Part shown: one piece after another, positions 24,560 through 33,279 of the stretch | Layout: every line of letters starts with the position of its first letter | How positions within the stretch are numbered: the stretch's first letter is position 1 | Assembly (NCBI GenBank): GCA_016714015.1 | Contig: JADJNZ010000011.1 | Location: 62,001 to 126,000 of the forward strand | Length of the DNA stretch: 64,000 nt | Direction: 5' to 3' | DNA from: Gemmatimonadota bacterium | Lineage (GTDB): Bacteria; Gemmatimonadota; Gemmatimonadetes; Gemmatimonadales; Gemmatimonadaceae | The notes under the pieces: model-generated | The model's input: the letters and a program-made list of their open reading frames with translations, nothing else | The model's database searches: none | Told to the model about the DNA's origin: nothing | Program-made: the position numbers and the translations under genes

Positions 24560-27232
24560 GTGACGACACCCATCGGTTCGTTCCAAGGCCTCGCGAGCGG
24601 CATCCAGTGGCGCGACCTCGTCGACCAGATCATCGAGGTCGAGACGGCGCGCGCACTCCAACCCGTGAGCGGTTCGCTCGGCGCCGAACAGCGGCGCATC
24701 GAAGGTTGGACCGCGATCTCCGCGGCCGTGACCCGCGCGCGGGACGCGCTCGCCGCGCTCAAGGACGGCAGTGCCTTCCGCACCAAGTCGGCCACCGTCG
24801 GCACGACCGCATCGGGGCGCGCGCTGGCCACGGTCGGCTCCATCGCCAACGCGGCACCGGGCCGCTACGCCGTCGCGGTCGAGAATCTGGCACGCTCGGA
24901 GAAGCTCACCGGGCTCGCCGTCGCGGATCCCGCCGAGGCGCTGGGTCTGAGCGGACGCTTCTCGCTCAATGGCACCTCGATCACGATCGAGACGACCGAC
25001 ACGCTGTCGCGCGTGCGGGACAAGATCAACGCCGCCAACACCGGCGGCGCGCCGACGCGGGCTGCGGCCACGATCGTGACCGCGAACGGCGCGAGCCGGC
25101 TCGTTCTCACCTCCGAGACCACCGGCGCGCGTGGCCTCGAGCTCGCCGACGACCGCAGCGGTGCGGGCGGCACGAGCACCCTCGAGGCGCTCGGCTTCAT
25201 CGACGCCACGCGGTCCATCAACACCGGCGCCGACGGCAAGGCGCGCTCCATCCGCGTCTCGTCCACCACGCTCGCCACAGCGGCGGCGCTCGGCATCAGC
25301 GTCTCGCCGTCCCCGGCGACGATCATGGTCAACGGGCGCACCCTGACCGTGGACCTCGAGAACGACTCGCTCGCGCAGGTCGTGGCGCGCATCAACGCGC
25401 TGAGCCCGAATGCCGCGTCGATCGAGTCCGAGACCGAAGGGGGCACCACCTGGTCGCGCCTCGCGATCGCCGGGTCGGTCGCCGGCGACGGCTCGAACGC
25501 CTCGAACGTCGTCCTCGAAGCACTCGGACTCCGCGTCGGCGGGCGCACGAGCAGTGTCACGCAGGCCGTGACGCTCGACTCGGTCCTCACGGGCTTCGGC
25601 GCCTCGACGGCGACCGGCAGCACGCTGCTGACCGACCTCGGCGTCGGCTCGGTCGCGGGGCTGCAGGCCGGTGACGTCATCACGCTCGCGGGCACCGACG
25701 GTGCCGGCGCGGCGGTGAACCATACCTATACGGTGAGCGGCACCGACACGGTCGATGACCTGCTCGCCTCGATCGAGTCCGCGTTCGCGGGCGGTCAGGA
25801 TGTCGACGCGTCGATCGTGGGCGGCCAGATCCGCCTGACCGACAGCGTGAGTGGTGAGTCTCGCCTGGCCGTCACGCTCTCGGCGGGCCTGCAGTCCGGC
25901 GCCACCCTCGACTTCGGGTCCACCACGACCTCGTTCGGTCGCGTGCGTCAACTCGCCGCCGGCGAGGACGCGCTTATCCGCGTGGATGGCGCGCTCATCA
26001 CGTCGCGCACCAACACCGTCGCCGGCGCCGTCGGCGGCGCGACCCTCACGCTCACCGGCGAGGAGGCCGGCGCGGAGTTCGAGGTGGCGATCACCAACAC
26101 GCGCGAGACCTCGGTCGGCGTGGTGGAGGAGTTCGCCAAGGCGTACAACGCCCTCACCACCGCCATCGCGTCCGAGACCAAGGCCGACGGACGCCTGCCG
26201 TTCGCCAGCAGTGCGCGGTCGGTGCTTGGCGCGATGAAGGGGATCCTCCTCTCGAACCAGGTGGGCCTCGGTGCCTCGGCGCAGTACCTGCGCGCGGGGA
26301 GCGTGGGGCTCTCCCTGCAGAAGGACGGCACCCTGAAGCTCGACTCGACCGCCTTCAAGGCGGCGCTCGACACCGATCCGCTCGGCGTCGAATCGCTGTT
26401 CCGTTCGGCGGGCACCGCGGCGAATGCCAGCGTGCAGTACGTCGGCGCGGACGGTGTGACACCGTCGTCGGTGTCGGCCCTGGTCGTGACGCGCGCGGCG
26501 ACGCGCAGCACCACGCTCGGTGCGGCCTTCGCGACCTACACCGCGGGCGCGACGCCAGCCTCGATGACCGTTACCGCCGAGGGCTCCGGCCGCAGCGCGA
26601 CGATCACGCTCGCCAACGGAGACACCCCGGCGATCCTCGCCGCGAAGTTGCAGGCCGCCTTCAACGAGGAGAACGTCGCGGTGAACGCGAGCGTGGAGGG
26701 CGGGGCACTCCGGCTCACGAGCACCGACTACGGCTCGCTCGGCGGCTTCACCGTCGCGTACACGGATCCTGGCGCCGAGGCCCCCGGGACGCAGCTCGGG
26801 CTCGCCGCCGGCTCGTTCGACACCGGGCTCGACGCCGCCGGCACGCTTGACGGCGAGGCGATGACCGGTGCGGGGCAGCTGCTCACCTCGCTCAAGGGGC
26901 TCGTGCTGCGCTACACCGGCACCGACGACAACGCGACGTCCGAGGTGCGCTACTCGCGCGGCCTCGCGGGATCGCTGAGCCAGAGCGCCGAGTCGGTGCT
27001 CGCGTCGGGGAGCGGCGCGGCCGCGCTGCAGATGGACTCGGCGCGCACGCGCATCGCCGCGCTCGAGAAGCGCGAGATCGACATCCTCGGGCGACTCGAG
27101 CGTCGGCGCGCGGCGCTCGTCGCCGACTTCTCGCGCATGGAGACGCTGCTCTCGCAGTTGCAGTCGCAAGGCTCATGGTTGTCGTCACAGGTGACGACGA
27201 TGAACGCGATCGCCGGCGCGCGCGCCGGCTGA
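24560..27232 (+). CDS. fliD: Filament cap protein FliD, enlarged
   Basis: 890 residues from GTG 24560 with AGGAG at 5-base spacing; the upstream ATG at 24530 lies in the terminator stem and is rejected. The FliD N-terminus is clear (PIGSFQGLASGIQWRDLVDQ, TARALQPVSGSL) and the C-terminus has the family coiled coil (RRAALVADFSRMETLLSQLQ, QGSWLSSQV). E. coli FliD has 468 residues; the extra length is in the middle, made of Thr/Ala/Gly-rich beta-type segments with repeated VNG/AGDVITL patterns that look like added surface domains. FliD caps the filament and folds flagellin. Confidence 0.93.
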   Translation: MTTPIGSFQGLASGIQWRDLVDQIIEVETARALQPVSGSLGAEQRRIEGWTAISAAVTRARDALAALKDGSAFRTKSATVGTTASGRALATVGSIANAAPGRYAVAVENLARSEKLTGLAVADPAEALGLSGRFSLNGTSITIETTDTLSRVRDKINAANTGGAPTRAAATIVTANGASRLVLTSETTGARGLELADDRSGAGGTSTLEALGFIDATRSINTGADGKARSIRVSSTTLATAAALGISVSPSPATIMVNGRTLTVDLENDSLAQVVARINALSPNAASIESETEGGTTWSRLAIAGSVAGDGSNASNVVLEALGLRVGGRTSSVTQAVTLDSVLTGFGASTATGSTLLTDLGVGSVAGLQAGDVITLAGTDGAGAAVNHTYTVSGTDTVDDLLASIESAFAGGQDVDASIVGGQIRLTDSVSGESRLAVTLSAGLQSGATLDFGSTTTSFGRVRQLAAGEDALIRVDGALITSRTNTVAGAVGGATLTLTGEEAGAEFEVAITNTRETSVGVVEEFAKAYNALTTAIASETKADGRLPFASSARSVLGAMKGILLSNQVGLGASAQYLRAGSVGLSLQKDGTLKLDSTAFKAALDTDPLGVESLFRSAGTAANASVQYVGADGVTPSSVSALVVTRAATRSTTLGAAFATYTAGATPASMTVTAEGSGRSATITLANGDTPAILAAKLQAAFNEENVAVNASVEGGALRLTSTDYGSLGGFTVAYTDPGAEAPGTQLGLAAGSFDTGLDAAGTLDGEAMTGAGQLLTSLKGLVLRYTGTDDNATSEVRYSRGLAGSLSQSAESVLASGSGAAALQMDSARTRIAALEKREIDILGRLERRRAALVADFSRMETLLSQLQSQGSWLSSQVTTMNAIAGARAG

Positions 27233-27240
27233 TCGCGTCC

Positions 27241-27275
27241 GTCGATCGCGCGCGCGGCTCGCGCGCGCGATCGAC
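27241..27275 (+). terminator. Terminator hairpin after fliD
   Basis: Perfect 15-bp inverted repeat (GTCGATCGCGCGCGC) with a 5-base loop, 8 bp after the fliD stop. No T-run. Confidence 0.75.
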
Positions 27276-27318
27276 GCGCAGGACGTGATGGTGGTGTGCA
27301 CGGCGGCGTGCGATGCAC

Positions 27319-27345
27319 GCATCTTTTGGACCGAGGTGCCGATAC
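27319..27345 (+). promoter_or_regulatory. Probable sigma-28 promoter of fliS
   Basis: GCATCTTT-N11-GCCGATAC: the -10 half is perfect, the -35 half is weak. It lies 27 bp before the fliS ATG, behind the fliD terminator. Confidence 0.45.
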
Positions 27346-27371
27346 TCCAGCGTGTCACCCTGGAGCCCTCG

Positions 27372-27773
27372 ATGTCCTACGCCACCTCAGCCCGACACAG
27401 CACCCGCCGCGGCGATCGCTATCGCGAGACCGCCGTCCTGACCGCGAGTCCGGGCGAACTCGTCGTGATGGTCTACGACCACCTGCTCGCCAGCCTCCTG
27501 CGCACGCGCAATGCGATCGCCGCCGGTGATCACGAGGCCCGCCTCACCGAACTCTCCCGCGCGCGCGACTCCGTCGCCGAGCTGCTCGCCACGCTCGACC
27601 GCCCCCGCGGCGGCGCCATCGCCGGCCAGCTGAGCGGCCTCTACACGTTCTTCCTTCGCGAACTCACCACGCTCGGTGTGGACCCGGCGGTGGACCGGCT
27701 CGACCGGATCACCACGATGGTCCGCGAACTGCGCGAGGCGTTCGTGGGCATCCAGCAGGGAGCGGCCCGATGA
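27372..27773 (+). CDS. fliS: Flagellin chaperone FliS
   Basis: 133 residues from ATG 27372 with TGGAG before it. The FliS signature is present: ETAVLTASPGELVVMVYDHL near the start, then a four-helix bundle (ISKALAIVxEL-like region ARDSVAELLATLDRPRGG) and the C-terminal REAFVGIQQ. FliS keeps flagellin unfolded for export and binds FlhA. It overlaps the next gene by ATGA. Confidence 0.92.
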   Translation: MSYATSARHSTRRGDRYRETAVLTASPGELVVMVYDHLLASLLRTRNAIAAGDHEARLTELSRARDSVAELLATLDRPRGGAIAGQLSGLYTFFLRELTTLGVDPAVDRLDRITTMVRELREAFVGIQQGAAR

Positions 27774-28180
27774 GCATCGTCCAGACGCGCGGCCAGTTGA
27801 TGGCCGACTACGCCAGCGGGATCACCATGCGGCTCTCCGCCGCCGACGAGTCGCTCCGACTGGCGGTGATCACGGGGGATACCGAATCCCTCCTGCAGGG
27901 CATGGGGGAGCGCGAAGCGGCGCTGACGGCGACCGAGGACCTGGTGGGCGAATTGTCACTGGCCGGGCTCTCGGCCGCCGAACACGCCGCGATCATCCGG
28001 CTGATGGTGCAGGCGCTCGAGCGGAGCCAAGTGGCCCAGGCCGCGCTCGAGGCCGAGCTCTTCCGGGCGCGCCGCGAGGCCTCCCGGGCGCTCGCCGAGC
28101 CGATGCCGCAGTTCCGCCCGGGGGAACGGGCCTTCTATGCCGTCCCCGGACGCCGTTCGAGTCTTCGGACGACCGGCTGA
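27770..28180 (+). CDS. FliT/FlgN-like small flagellar chaperone
   Basis: 136 residues, helical, no membrane segment or signal. Two long amphipathic helices (about 20-110) with an Arg-rich tail. The position right after fliS with an ATGA overlap is that of fliT (FliD chaperone); size also fits FlgN (FlgK/FlgL chaperone). Sequence similarity in these families is too low to decide by eye. A 7-bp stem hairpin (28171-28191) lies over its stop codon. Confidence 0.6.
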   Translation: MSIVQTRGQLMADYASGITMRLSAADESLRLAVITGDTESLLQGMGEREAALTATEDLVGELSLAGLSAAEHAAIIRLMVQALERSQVAQAALEAELFRARREASRALAEPMPQFRPGERAFYAVPGRRSSLRTTG

Positions 28181-28189
28181 TCTTGCCGG

Positions 28190-28216
28190 TCAAGTCGGCG
28201 GCAGGACCGTCGATAC
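28190..28216 (+). promoter_or_regulatory. Sigma-28 (FliA) promoter of flgM
   Basis: TCAAGTCG-N11-GTCGATAC, continuing TGAA. It matches the fliC promoter in register. It drives flgM and probably cheY-cheZ-cheA, giving the usual FliA-FlgM feedback. Confidence 0.65.
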
Positions 28217-28240
28217 TGAACTCCAAAGGAGGAGTACCCG

Positions 28241-28555
28241 ATGACGATCCCGCCCACTGGCCCGAGCCGCCCCCGCCTTGAAGGAGCGGCTCCCGCCCGA
28301 ACCCCGAGCAGCGTGGCGCGTGTCTCCGACGAGACCGCGCTCCGTCAGCCCGATGCGCCGGCCCTCGGCCAGCGCGACGTGCTCGATCTCTCGCCCGCCG
28401 CGCGCGCCCTCGTGGCCCGTTCGGAGGACGAAGGGTCGCTGTCGGCGGAGCGCCTGCTCCAGGTCCGGCAGCGCATCCTCGATGGCACCTATGACACCCC
28501 CGTCGTGCTCGATGCCGTAGCGTCCGCGCTGCGCAAGAGCGGCGACCTCCGCTGA
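28241..28555 (+). CDS. flgM: Anti-sigma-28 factor FlgM
   Basis: 104 residues with a strong AAAGGAGG site. The first 45 residues are Pro/Ala-rich and probably disordered. The C-terminal half fits FlgM: DVLDLSPAARALVARSEDEG, then RLLQVRQRILDGTYDTPVVL and ASALRKSGDL. FlgM holds FliA until the hook is complete and FlgM is exported. The gene sits behind a FliA-type promoter and before cheY. fliA itself is not in the window. Confidence 0.88.
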   Translation: MTIPPTGPSRPRLEGAAPARTPSSVARVSDETALRQPDAPALGQRDVLDLSPAARALVARSEDEGSLSAERLLQVRQRILDGTYDTPVVLDAVASALRKSGDLR

Positions 28556-28590
28556 CCCGCTTCGCAGCCTACTACCCACTCGAGCGATCC

Positions 28591-28968
28591 ATGCGTTTCC
28601 TCGTCGTCGACGATTCCGCGACCATGCGCCGCATCATCGTGAACTCGCTCGACCGCATCGGCTACACCGATGTGGTCGAAGCGGATGATGGCGCCACCGC
28701 GATCACCAAGTTCGCGGAAGGCGGCATCAGCTTCATCATCACCGACTGGAACATGCCGCAGATGAGCGGCCTGGACTTCGCGCGCAACGTGCGCGGGCGG
28801 CCCGATGGGGCGGACGTCCCGATCCTGATGGTCACCACCCGATCGGCGCGCGAGGACATCCTCGCCGCGGTCGAGGCCGGCGTGAACAACTACGTGCTGA
28901 AGCCCTTCACCCCCCCCGTGCTCAAGGAGAAGATCGATGCGGTCCTCTCCGTGCGCGCGGCGGCCTGA
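28591..28968 (+). CDS. cheY: Chemotaxis response regulator CheY
   Basis: 125 residues, a single receiver domain: Asp7/Asp8, phospho-acceptor Asp52 (ITDWNMPQMSG), Thr82, Tyr101 and Lys104, and the CheY-type KPFTPPVLKEKI end. Phospho-CheY would bind the N-terminal motif of the FliMN fusion. It lies between flgM and cheZ. Confidence 0.95.
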   Translation: MRFLVVDDSATMRRIIVNSLDRIGYTDVVEADDGATAITKFAEGGISFIITDWNMPQMSGLDFARNVRGRPDGADVPILMVTTRSAREDILAAVEAGVNNYVLKPFTPPVLKEKIDAVLSVRAAA

Positions 28969-28986
28969 ACCGGAGGCGTTCGTCCG

Positions 28987-29676
28987 ATGGCAACCCAGGT
29001 ACAGTCCCACGATGATGTCCTCCATGCGACGGACACGGCCCTCCGGCTCGTGAACCAGGCGCTGGGTGACCTCGGCACGGCCGACAACCTCGCGCGCATC
29101 GCCGCGCCGATGGCGGAGAAGGGCGCGCACCAGAGCGGCAGCCTGCTCTCGCTCGCCTCGACGCTCCTCCGCGCCTACGCCGAGGTGGCCTCGCTGCTCG
29201 ACCGCATCAAGCAGAGCCGCGGCCTCCTGCAGGAAGCGTCCGACGCGCGCCTCGACCAGATGAACAAGAAGCTCTCCGCCGTCACCTCGGCGACCGAGCT
29301 CGCCGCGACCGGCATGCTCGACGGCCTCGACCGCGCGATCGCGGTGGTGACCGAGCTCGAGCAGGAAGCGGAGGAGGCCGAGGACTTCGTCCGGCACGCC
29401 CGCTACACGGCGCTCCGCGAGGAGCTCTACGGGGTGATGACGCACGTCCAGTTCCAGGACATCACCAGCCAGCAGCTCGGCTACGCGGCCGCCGTGATCT
29501 CCGACACCGAACGCCGGCTCGAGCAGCTCACCGGGATCTTCGAGCCGTTCGCGGCCGACGTGACCGCCGTGAGCGGCAGCGTGCCGCACTCGGCGCCCAA
29601 GCACTTCGATCCGAATGCGGTGGCGGACAAGTCGGACTCGCAGGCGTTCGCCGACCAGCTCTTCGGCCCGCGCTAG
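28987..29676 (+). CDS. cheZ: CheY-P phosphatase CheZ
   Basis: 229 residues, mostly one long helical hairpin. The active-site helix reads THVQFQDITSQQLG, with the Asp and catalytic Gln spaced as in E. coli Asp143/Gln147. The last residues (SQAFADQLFGPR) match the C-terminal CheY-binding helix after a flexible linker. It sits between cheY and cheA, 10 bp before cheA. CheZ is mainly known from proteobacteria, so its use here beside cheD is notable. Confidence 0.92.
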   Translation: MATQVQSHDDVLHATDTALRLVNQALGDLGTADNLARIAAPMAEKGAHQSGSLLSLASTLLRAYAEVASLLDRIKQSRGLLQEASDARLDQMNKKLSAVTSATELAATGMLDGLDRAIAVVTELEQEAEEAEDFVRHARYTALREELYGVMTHVQFQDITSQQLGYAAAVISDTERRLEQLTGIFEPFAADVTAVSGSVPHSAPKHFDPNAVADKSDSQAFADQLFGPR

Positions 29677-29686
29677 GCGCACGGCC

Positions 29687-31810
29687 ATGGCCCTCCTCAC
29701 CATCGACGACGCGATCGCCGCGTTCGTCGCCTGCGAGCCCGGGGACGAGGCCGCCCGCCGCCGCCTGCGCGAGCGCCTCTGGTCCCTCGTCGCCGACAAG
29801 CGCTTCGCGCCGCCCGTGCGCATGTCGCTCGCCGACGCCATCGCGGTGCTCGACGATCCCTCCGAGTTCAAGGGCGACCGCGAGGCCGCCGGCCTCGAGA
29901 AGGTCCGCAATCACCTGGAGATCGCCGTCGATCACGACGAGAACGGCGACCGCGCGATGAGCGAGCCGGAGCCGGCCCCCGTGCCGCGCGACGTCACGCC
30001 CATGGGCATCCCGGTGGTCCCGGCCCCGGCCGCCGTCGGCGCGCCCGCCGCGCCCGCGACGTTCACCATCGGCGACGACTGCGACCGCGCTCTGATCGAG
30101 GACTTCGCCGCCGAGGCGCGCGAGTACCTCGAGAACGCCGAGGCCGCGCTGCTCCGGCTCGAGACCGCACCCGATGACGTCGAGGCCATCAACGACGTCT
30201 TCCGCGCCTTCCATACCATCAAGGGCACGTCGTCCTTCCTGGGCCTCGCCGCCATCGCCGGCTTCGCGCATCACGCCGAGGACATGCTCGACCGCGTCCG
30301 CGGCGCCGACCTCGCCTTCGCCGGCCAGGTGCCGGAGCTCTCGCTCCGCGCCGTCGACATCCTCAAGTCGCTCGTCCTCAGCATCCCCGCCGCGCTCGCC
30401 GGAGGCGCGCCGCCGCTCCCCGCGGACTACGGCGCGCTGCAGCAGGCGCTGAGCGATCCGGACTCGCATGGCGGCGTCGTCCCGCCGCGCGCGGTCGTCG
30501 AGGAGGACGAGACGGAAGCCCCGTCCGCCTCCGAGGGCGCGCCGCGTGCCGCACGCGCGGCGACGACCGCGTCCGCGAACCCGGCCGCTCCGGCCGCCGG
30601 CGTCCCGGTCACCGACCCGATGGTGAAGGTCCGGACCGACAAGCTCGACCGCCTGGTGGAGATGGTGGGCGAACTCGTGATCGCGAACACCATCCTCCTG
30701 CAGGATGGGATCGTGCGCGACGCGTCGCACCACGACCTCGCGCAGAAGGTCCGGCACGCCGACAAGATCGTCCGCGAACTGCAGGACCTCTCGCTCGGGC
30801 TCCGCATGGTCCCGCTCAAGGGGGCGATCACCAAGCTCGCCCGCGTCGTGCGCGACCTCGCGAACCGCAGCGGCAAGCAGATCGTGTTCGAGGTGACCGG
30901 CGAGGAGACCGAGGTCGACCGCACGCTCGTCGACCTCCTGGCCGACCCGCTGCTGCACATGGTGCGCAACGCGGTCGACCACGGGATCGAGGCGCCGTCG
31001 GAGCGGCTCAAGCATGGCAAGTCGGCGATGGGCGTCGTGCGGCTCGAGGCGAGCCAGGCGGGCGACCGCGTGCTCGTGAAGCTTCGCGACGACGGGCGCG
31101 GCCTGCAGCGCGAGAAGATCGTCGCGAAGGCCGTCGAGAAGGGACTCATCGCCTCGGGCGACGGGATGTCCGACTCCGAGGTGTTCGACCTGATCTTCGC
31201 GCCCGGGTTCTCGACGGCCGAGGCGGTGACCGAGGTCTCGGGCCGCGGCGTGGGCATGGACGTGGTGCGCCGCAACCTCATGGCCATGCGGGGCCGCACG
31301 CTCATCGAGTCGAGCCCGGGCAAGGGATCGGTCTTCACGATCGAGCTGCCGCTCACGCTCGCCATCACCGACGGCATGATCGTCCGCGTGGGCGCCGAAC
31401 GCTTCATCGTCCCCACCGCGCAGATCCGTCGCTGCTTCCGGCCCGAGCCGAGCGCCGTCAGCACGGTGCAGGGCAAGGGCGAGATGGTCCAGCACGGCGG
31501 CGAGGTGCTCCCGTTGCTCCGGCTCCACCGCGCGCTCCGCGTGCTCGGGGCGCAGGAGCGGGTCGTCGAGGGGATCCTCATGGTCGTGGGCGACGGCAAC
31601 AACCGCGTGGCGATCATGGTGGACGAGCTCCTCGGCCAGCAGCAGGTGGTCGCGAAGCCGCTCGGCGAGGCGATCGGACGCGTGCGCGGGCTGACCGGCG
31701 GCGCGATCCTCGGGGATGGCCGCGTGGGGCTCATCCTCGACGTCGATGAACTCGTCGTGGCGAGCCGCCAGGCGGTCGTCGACCCGGCCTTCGCGACGCA
31801 GGCCGCCTGA
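29687..31810 (+). CDS. cheA: Chemotaxis histidine kinase CheA
   Basis: 707 residues. A novel-looking N-terminal helical segment (1-90) and Pro/Ala linker come before the HPt domain (about 130-230; phospho-His176 in RAFHTIKGTSSFLGL). Then dimerisation domain (VKVRTDKLDRLVEMVGELVI), HATPase (HMVRNAVDHGIEAPSERLKH; G-boxes DDGRGLQ and GRGVGMDVV), and the CheW-like domain (about 555-700). There is no obvious P2 CheY-binding domain between HPt and P3, only a low-complexity linker. An internal ATG at residue 91 would give an ordinary-looking HPt start, so the 90-residue extension should be checked. Confidence 0.95.
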   Translation: MALLTIDDAIAAFVACEPGDEAARRRLRERLWSLVADKRFAPPVRMSLADAIAVLDDPSEFKGDREAAGLEKVRNHLEIAVDHDENGDRAMSEPEPAPVPRDVTPMGIPVVPAPAAVGAPAAPATFTIGDDCDRALIEDFAAEAREYLENAEAALLRLETAPDDVEAINDVFRAFHTIKGTSSFLGLAAIAGFAHHAEDMLDRVRGADLAFAGQVPELSLRAVDILKSLVLSIPAALAGGAPPLPADYGALQQALSDPDSHGGVVPPRAVVEEDETEAPSASEGAPRAARAATTASANPAAPAAGVPVTDPMVKVRTDKLDRLVEMVGELVIANTILLQDGIVRDASHHDLAQKVRHADKIVRELQDLSLGLRMVPLKGAITKLARVVRDLANRSGKQIVFEVTGEETEVDRTLVDLLADPLLHMVRNAVDHGIEAPSERLKHGKSAMGVVRLEASQAGDRVLVKLRDDGRGLQREKIVAKAVEKGLIASGDGMSDSEVFDLIFAPGFSTAEAVTEVSGRGVGMDVVRRNLMAMRGRTLIESSPGKGSVFTIELPLTLAITDGMIVRVGAERFIVPTAQIRRCFRPEPSAVSTVQGKGEMVQHGGEVLPLLRLHRALRVLGAQERVVEGILMVVGDGNNRVAIMVDELLGQQQVVAKPLGEAIGRVRGLTGGAILGDGRVGLILDVDELVVASRQAVVDPAFATQAA

Positions 31811-31834
31811 ACGCTGCGGGAAAGCGCGGCATCG

Positions 31835-31842
31835 GCCGATAC
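31835..31842 (+). promoter_or_regulatory. Sigma-28-like -10 element before cheW
   Basis: GCCGATAC, 45 bp before the cheW start, with no good -35 box (GCGGGAAA at the expected place). Listed because the same -10 recurs at every FliA-type promoter here. Confidence 0.3.
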
Positions 31843-31886
31843 TGCTCTCGAAGGCCATCTCCACCACCATCGCATCCGAGTCCGAC

Positions 31887-32366
31887 ATGACCGCGCCCGT
31901 CGCTGACCTCTCCCCGTCGACCCGTTCGCTCGGCGGCAAGTACCTGACCTTCGTCCTCGCGGGCGAGGAGTACGGGTTCGAGATCCTCACCGTCCACGAG
32001 ATCATCGGGATGATGGCGGTGACGCCCGTGCCGCACAGCCACCACGTGATCCGCGGCGTGGTGAACCTCCGCGGGAAGGTGATCCCGATCGTCGACCTCC
32101 GTCGCCGCTTCAGCATGCCGGCGACCGATGCCGAGGAGACGTGCATCATCGTGCTCAACGTGAAGGGGCTGCTCGTCGGGATCGCGGTGGACGCGGTCTC
32201 CGAGGTGCGCATGATCGCCGAGGGCGAGATCGAGCCGCCGCCGTCGTTCGGCTCGGACGTCGACGTCTCGTGCCTGCTCGGCGTCGCGAACTCCGAGGGG
32301 AAGGTCCGCATGCTGCTGGACGCGGACAAGGTCCTCTCGATCGACGCCATCTCGTCGGCGCTCTGA
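31887..32366 (+). CDS. cheW: Chemotaxis coupling protein CheW
   Basis: 159 residues with the CheW hallmarks GEEYGFEILTVHEIIG, HVIRGVVNLRGKVIPIVDLR and GIAVDAVSEVRMI. It links CheA to the receptor. It follows cheA by 76 bp and leads the cheW-cheR-cheD-cheB group. No clear ribosome site precedes ATG 31887. Confidence 0.96.
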   Translation: MTAPVADLSPSTRSLGGKYLTFVLAGEEYGFEILTVHEIIGMMAVTPVPHSHHVIRGVVNLRGKVIPIVDLRRRFSMPATDAEETCIIVLNVKGLLVGIAVDAVSEVRMIAEGEIEPPPSFGSDVDVSCLLGVANSEGKVRMLLDADKVLSIDAISSAL

Positions 32367-32421
32367 CCCCGCCGCCGGCCCCTCGGGCCGGCGCTCCACG
32401 TCCCGAACCGCGATTCACGCG

Positions 32422-33279
32422 ATGACCTCGACCAGCCCCGTGCTCGCCTCGGGCCCCGACCTGCGGCTCTCGGCCGACCGCTACGAGGCGGTCGCCGAGT
32501 ACCTGCACGGCCTCTGCGGGATCCGGCTGCGCGACGGCAAGGAGGCGCTCGTCGTCTCGCGTCTCGGGCACCGCGTGCGTGCGACGGCGATGCCGTCGCT
32601 CGGCGCCTACATCGATGCCGTCCTCGACGGCGCGATCCCGGACGAGATCCCGCACTTCATCGACGTCCTCACGACCAACAAGACGAACTTCTTCCGCGAG
32701 CCGGCCCACTTCGACTACCTGGTCGAGGAGGTGCTCCCGCGCCTCGCGGTGTCCCCGGCCGAGATCCGCATCTGGAGCGCGGCCTGCTCGTCGGGCGAGG
32801 AGCCGTACACCCTCGGCATGGTCGTGCGCGACCACCTGCCGCCCGACGCGCTGCGCCGGACGCGGATCCTCGCGACGGACATCTCGCATCGCATCCTCGC
32901 GACGGCGCGCAGCGCGCGCTACGCGGGCAACCAACTCCAGGGGATCCCGCCGGAGACGCTCCGCAAGCATCTCGAGAAGGTGCCCGGGAGTCCCGATGCC
33001 TACACGGTGCGCAAGGAGGTCCGCGACCTCGTCCGCTTCGCGCGCCTCAACCTGATGGAGTCGTGGCCCATGAAGGGGCCGTTCGACGTCATCTTCTGCC
33101 GCAACGTGATGATCTACTTCGACCGCGAGACGCAGGAGCGGCTCGTGCAACGGTTCGCGACGCTCCTGCCGCCCGGCGGCATCCTCTGCGTCGGCCACGC
33201 CGAGAGCCTCTCGGGGATCGCGCACGGCCTGGAACCGATCCAGCCCGCCGTCTATCGCAAGCCCGGCGGCGCCTCATGA
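32422..33279 (+). CDS. cheR: Chemoreceptor methyltransferase CheR
   Basis: 285 residues: N-terminal helical domain (about 15-85) and SAM-dependent methyltransferase domain with IWSAACSSGEEPYTLGM (SAM motif I) and FDVIFCRNVMIYFDRETQ, the CheR signature. It methylates receptor glutamates. It overlaps cheD by ATGA. Confidence 0.96.
   Translation: MTSTSPVLASGPDLRLSADRYEAVAEYLHGLCGIRLRDGKEALVVSRLGHRVRATAMPSLGAYIDAVLDGAIPDEIPHFIDVLTTNKTNFFREPAHFDYLVEEVLPRLAVSPAEIRIWSAACSSGEEPYTLGMVVRDHLPPDALRRTRILATDISHRILATARSARYAGNQLQGIPPETLRKHLEKVPGSPDAYTVRKEVRDLVRFARLNLMESWPMKGPFDVIFCRNVMIYFDRETQERLVQRFATLLPPGGILCVGHAESLSGIAHGLEPIQPAVYRKPGGAS

Noticed and set aside
23171..27169. A 1332-codon open frame on the minus strand opposite fliC and fliD
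   Set aside because: Shadow frame: low-complexity Arg/Gly/Asp-rich translation, and opposite clear flagellin and FliD.
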